A stretch of DNA of 16,210 nt. Source: Clostridiales bacterium. GTDB taxonomy: Bacteria; Bacillota; Clostridia; Christensenellales; Aristaeellaceae. Every line of letters begins with the position of its first letter. The first letter of the stretch is position 1. Shown here one piece after another: positions 14,804-16,210 of this stretch. The DNA lies in the NCBI GenBank assembly GCA_004557905.1, contig SFFH01000056.1, forward strand, positions 1 through 16,210, read 5' to 3'. Under the pieces are notes generated by a model. It searched no databases, was not told the origin of the DNA, and worked only from the letters and a program-made list of their open reading frames with translations. Position numbers and translations under genes: made by a program.

Positions 14804-15523
14804 TCATTTCCCTCCGAAAAGCACGTCTTCCATGTCGTAAAGCCCCGGCTTCGCCTGCACGGCGAATTTCGCCGCCCGCAGCGCTCCCCGGGCGAAGATC
14901 TCCCGGCTGTCCGCCCTGTGGCGCAGCTCGATTTCCTCCATCTGGCCAAAGAAGTGCACGCTGTGCTCGCCGGCGACCGTGCCGCCGCGCAGCGCATGCA
15001 TGCCGATCTCGTGGCCGCGCTTGCCCGGCCTGCCCTCGCGGCCGTTCACCACGGCGTACTCGCCCTGCGGGTCGACGGCGGAGAGCAGCATCTTCGCGGT
15101 GCCGCTGGGCGCGTCCTCCTTCTTGTTGTGGTGCGTCTCCGTGATCTCAATGTCAAATTCGCCGCCGAGCGCCTCGGCCGCCATGCGCGCCAGGCGCACG
15201 AGCACTGTCACGCCGGTGGAGAAGTTGTTCGCCCACACGATCGGGATCACACTGGCCGCTGCGCGGATGGCGTCGCCCTGCTCAGCTGTCAGGCCCGTCG
15301 TGCCGATGACCAGCGGCAGACGCCGGCTGACGGCGTTGTCCAGCATGCCCTGCAGATTGCCCGGGTAGGAGAAGTCAATCGCCGCGTCGATGTCCGCGAT
15401 CTCCGCGAGGCTCGCGCAGGCGCCCGGGCCCACGAAGCCCGCAACCTCGAATGCGTCGTCCTGCGCGCAGACCGCGTCGATCATCCGGCCCATGCGGCCG
15501 TTGCCAATCACCGCAATTCTCAC
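14804..15523 (-). CDS. dapB: 4-Hydroxy-tetrahydrodipicolinate reductase
   Basis: DapB reduces hydroxy-tetrahydrodipicolinate with NAD(P)H, the second dap-specific step towards diaminopimelate and lysine. The 239-residue product has the nucleotide-binding GNGRMG at 7-12 and GTTG at 74-77. The catalytic segment ETHHNKKEDAPSGTA is at 129-143; H131 and K135 align with the E. coli catalytic His159 and Lys163. The start is GTG 15523, giving the usual VRIAVIGNGRMG. It is read from GGAGGTG within the end of dapA, and the GTG overlaps the dapA stop as GTGA. An in-frame extension upstream to 15580 was rejected because it lies inside dapA and adds 19 residues with no homology. It is slightly shorter than the E. 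coli enzyme, normal for Bacillota. Confidence 0.96.
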   Translation of the reverse strand: MRIAVIGNGRMGRMIDAVCAQDDAFEVAGFVGPGACASLAEIADIDAAIDFSYPGNLQGMLDNAVSRRLPLVIGTTGLTAEQGDAIRAAASVIPIVWANNFSTGVTVLVRLARMAAEALGGEFDIEITETHHNKKEDAPSGTAKMLLSAVDPQGEYAVVNGREGRPGKRGHEIGMHALRGGTVAGEHSVHFFGQMEEIELRHRADSREIFARGALRAAKFAVQAKPGLYDMEDVLFGGK

Positions 15524-16210
15524 GCCAGCACCTCCAGCGCGCGGCGCACCCGCTCGCGGCCTGCCTCGGAGATCTCGCACAGCGGCAGGCGGTAGCCGCC
15601 CACGCCCATGCCCAGCTGGTTCATCGCTTCCTTGACCGGAATCGGGTTCACCTCGCAGAACAGCGCGTTGATCAGCTCCAGGTATTTGAGCTGGATTTCA
15701 CGCGCCTTCGCCACGTCGCCCGCCGCAAACGCCGCCACCAGATCGTGGCTCTGCTTCGGGCAGATGTTCGCCCACACGGAGATCACGCCCGACGCGCCCA
15801 GACTCATCATCGGCACGATCATGTCGTCGTTGCCGGAGAGCATGCAGAAGTCGTCGCCGATCAGCCGCGCGATCTGCGACGCGTAGCTGATGTTGCCGCT
15901 CGCCTCCTTGATGCCCGCGATGTTCGGATGCTTCGCCAGGCGCGCACAGCACGCCGGGGAGATCGCGCAGCCCGTGCGGCCCGGCACGTTGTACAGGATG
16001 ATCGGCGTATCGACGCTGTCGGCCACCGTCGCAAAGTGGCGGTACATGCCCTCGTCGTTCGTCTTGTTGTAGTACGGGGTGATCAGCAGCAGGCCGTCCG
16101 CGCCCATGTCGTGATAGCGGCGGCTCTTTTCCAGCTGCGTCTGCGTGCTGTTGGAGCCCGCGCCGCAGATGACCGGGATTTTGCCGTTCACCGTCTCGAT
16201 CACGCAGCGG
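15520..16210 (-). CDS. dapA: 4-Hydroxy-tetrahydrodipicolinate synthase, C-terminal part (start outside window)
   Basis: DapA condenses pyruvate with aspartate semialdehyde, the committed step to diaminopimelate and lysine. The window holds about 229 C-terminal residues, and roughly 60 N-terminal residues are missing at the edge. Numbering from the first complete codon, the signature TPYYNK (44-49; Tyr47 aligns with E. coli Tyr107), LYNVPGRTG (72-80; Tyr73 and Arg78 align with Tyr133 and Arg138) and GIKEASG (99-105; Lys101 is the Schiff-base lysine, E. coli Lys161) are all present. The C-terminus ends in RRALEVLA with TGA at 15522-15520. The frame stays open across 16210, so a GTG at 16203 is an internal codon, not a start. 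It is co-transcribed with dapB by a 4-base overlap. Confidence 0.97.
   Translation of the reverse strand, partial: RCVIETVNGKIPVICGAGSNSTQTQLEKSRRYHDMGADGLLLITPYYNKTNDEGMYRHFATVADSVDTPIILYNVPGRTGCAISPACCARLAKHPNIAGIKEASGNISYASQIARLIGDDFCMLSGNDDMIVPMMSLGASGVISVWANICPKQSHDLVAAFAAGDVAKAREIQLKYLELINALFCEVNPIPVKEAMNQLGMGVGGYRLPLCEISEAGRERVRRALEVLA

Noticed and set aside
13958..15595. Plus-strand open frame of 545 codons antisense to dapH and dapB
   Set aside because: It is a composition shadow of two well-identified enzymes. It also runs through the dap terminator.

Overview
The window reads as a GC-rich chromosomal segment of a Bacillota bacterium, most likely class Clostridia. The grounds are a YbxF/L7Ae-like gene directly before rpsL, an acetylase-type (DapH) lysine pathway, and CotH-family proteins. 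Genus cannot be told from the sequence. Every supported gene lies on the minus strand, so transcription runs from the high-coordinate end to the low one. There are three blocks.

Block 1 (16210 down to about 14044) is the end of a lysine/diaminopimelate operon: dapA (N-terminus outside the window), dapB and dapH. The genes are tightly packed, with a 4-base overlap and then a 3-base gap. They are closed by a hairpin with a U-rich tail. An AT-richer non-coding stretch of about 260 bases (13783-14043) follows and probably carries the promoter of block 2.

Block 2 (13782 down to 3976) is the notable part: six consecutive, full-length, paralogous CotH-kinase-family genes. They are named here F, E, D, C, B, A in transcription order and occupy almost 10 kb with no other gene between them. 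All six keep the same architecture. In five of them an N-terminal hydrophobic export or anchor segment comes first. All have a conserved domain of about 110 residues that I do not recognise, and a CotH domain with an RG...K-x-[SG]-[YI]-[RK] lysine motif, a DN-x-x-NN motif and a WD[ML]D motif. C, B and A are joined by 4-base ATGA overlaps. F, the first gene, is the most divergent and has no visible signal peptide. B is a mosaic: its 5' portion is nearly identical to A while its body has visibly lower GC.

Block 3 (3924 down to 1) is a str-type ribosomal operon: a consensus sigma-A promoter, ybxF, rpsL, rpsG, fusA and the first 38 codons of tuf. rpsL as written is broken. A deletion of about 56 bases removes residues 59-77 (E. 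coli numbering) and shifts the frame, although both flanks are intact S12 coding sequence. This is either an assembly error or a real lesion in an essential gene. Stable hairpins, mostly without U-tracts, sit in every intergenic gap of this operon.

No tRNA, rRNA, CRISPR array, insertion sequence or phage gene was seen. Very long antisense frames run through the GC-rich genes and are not real.
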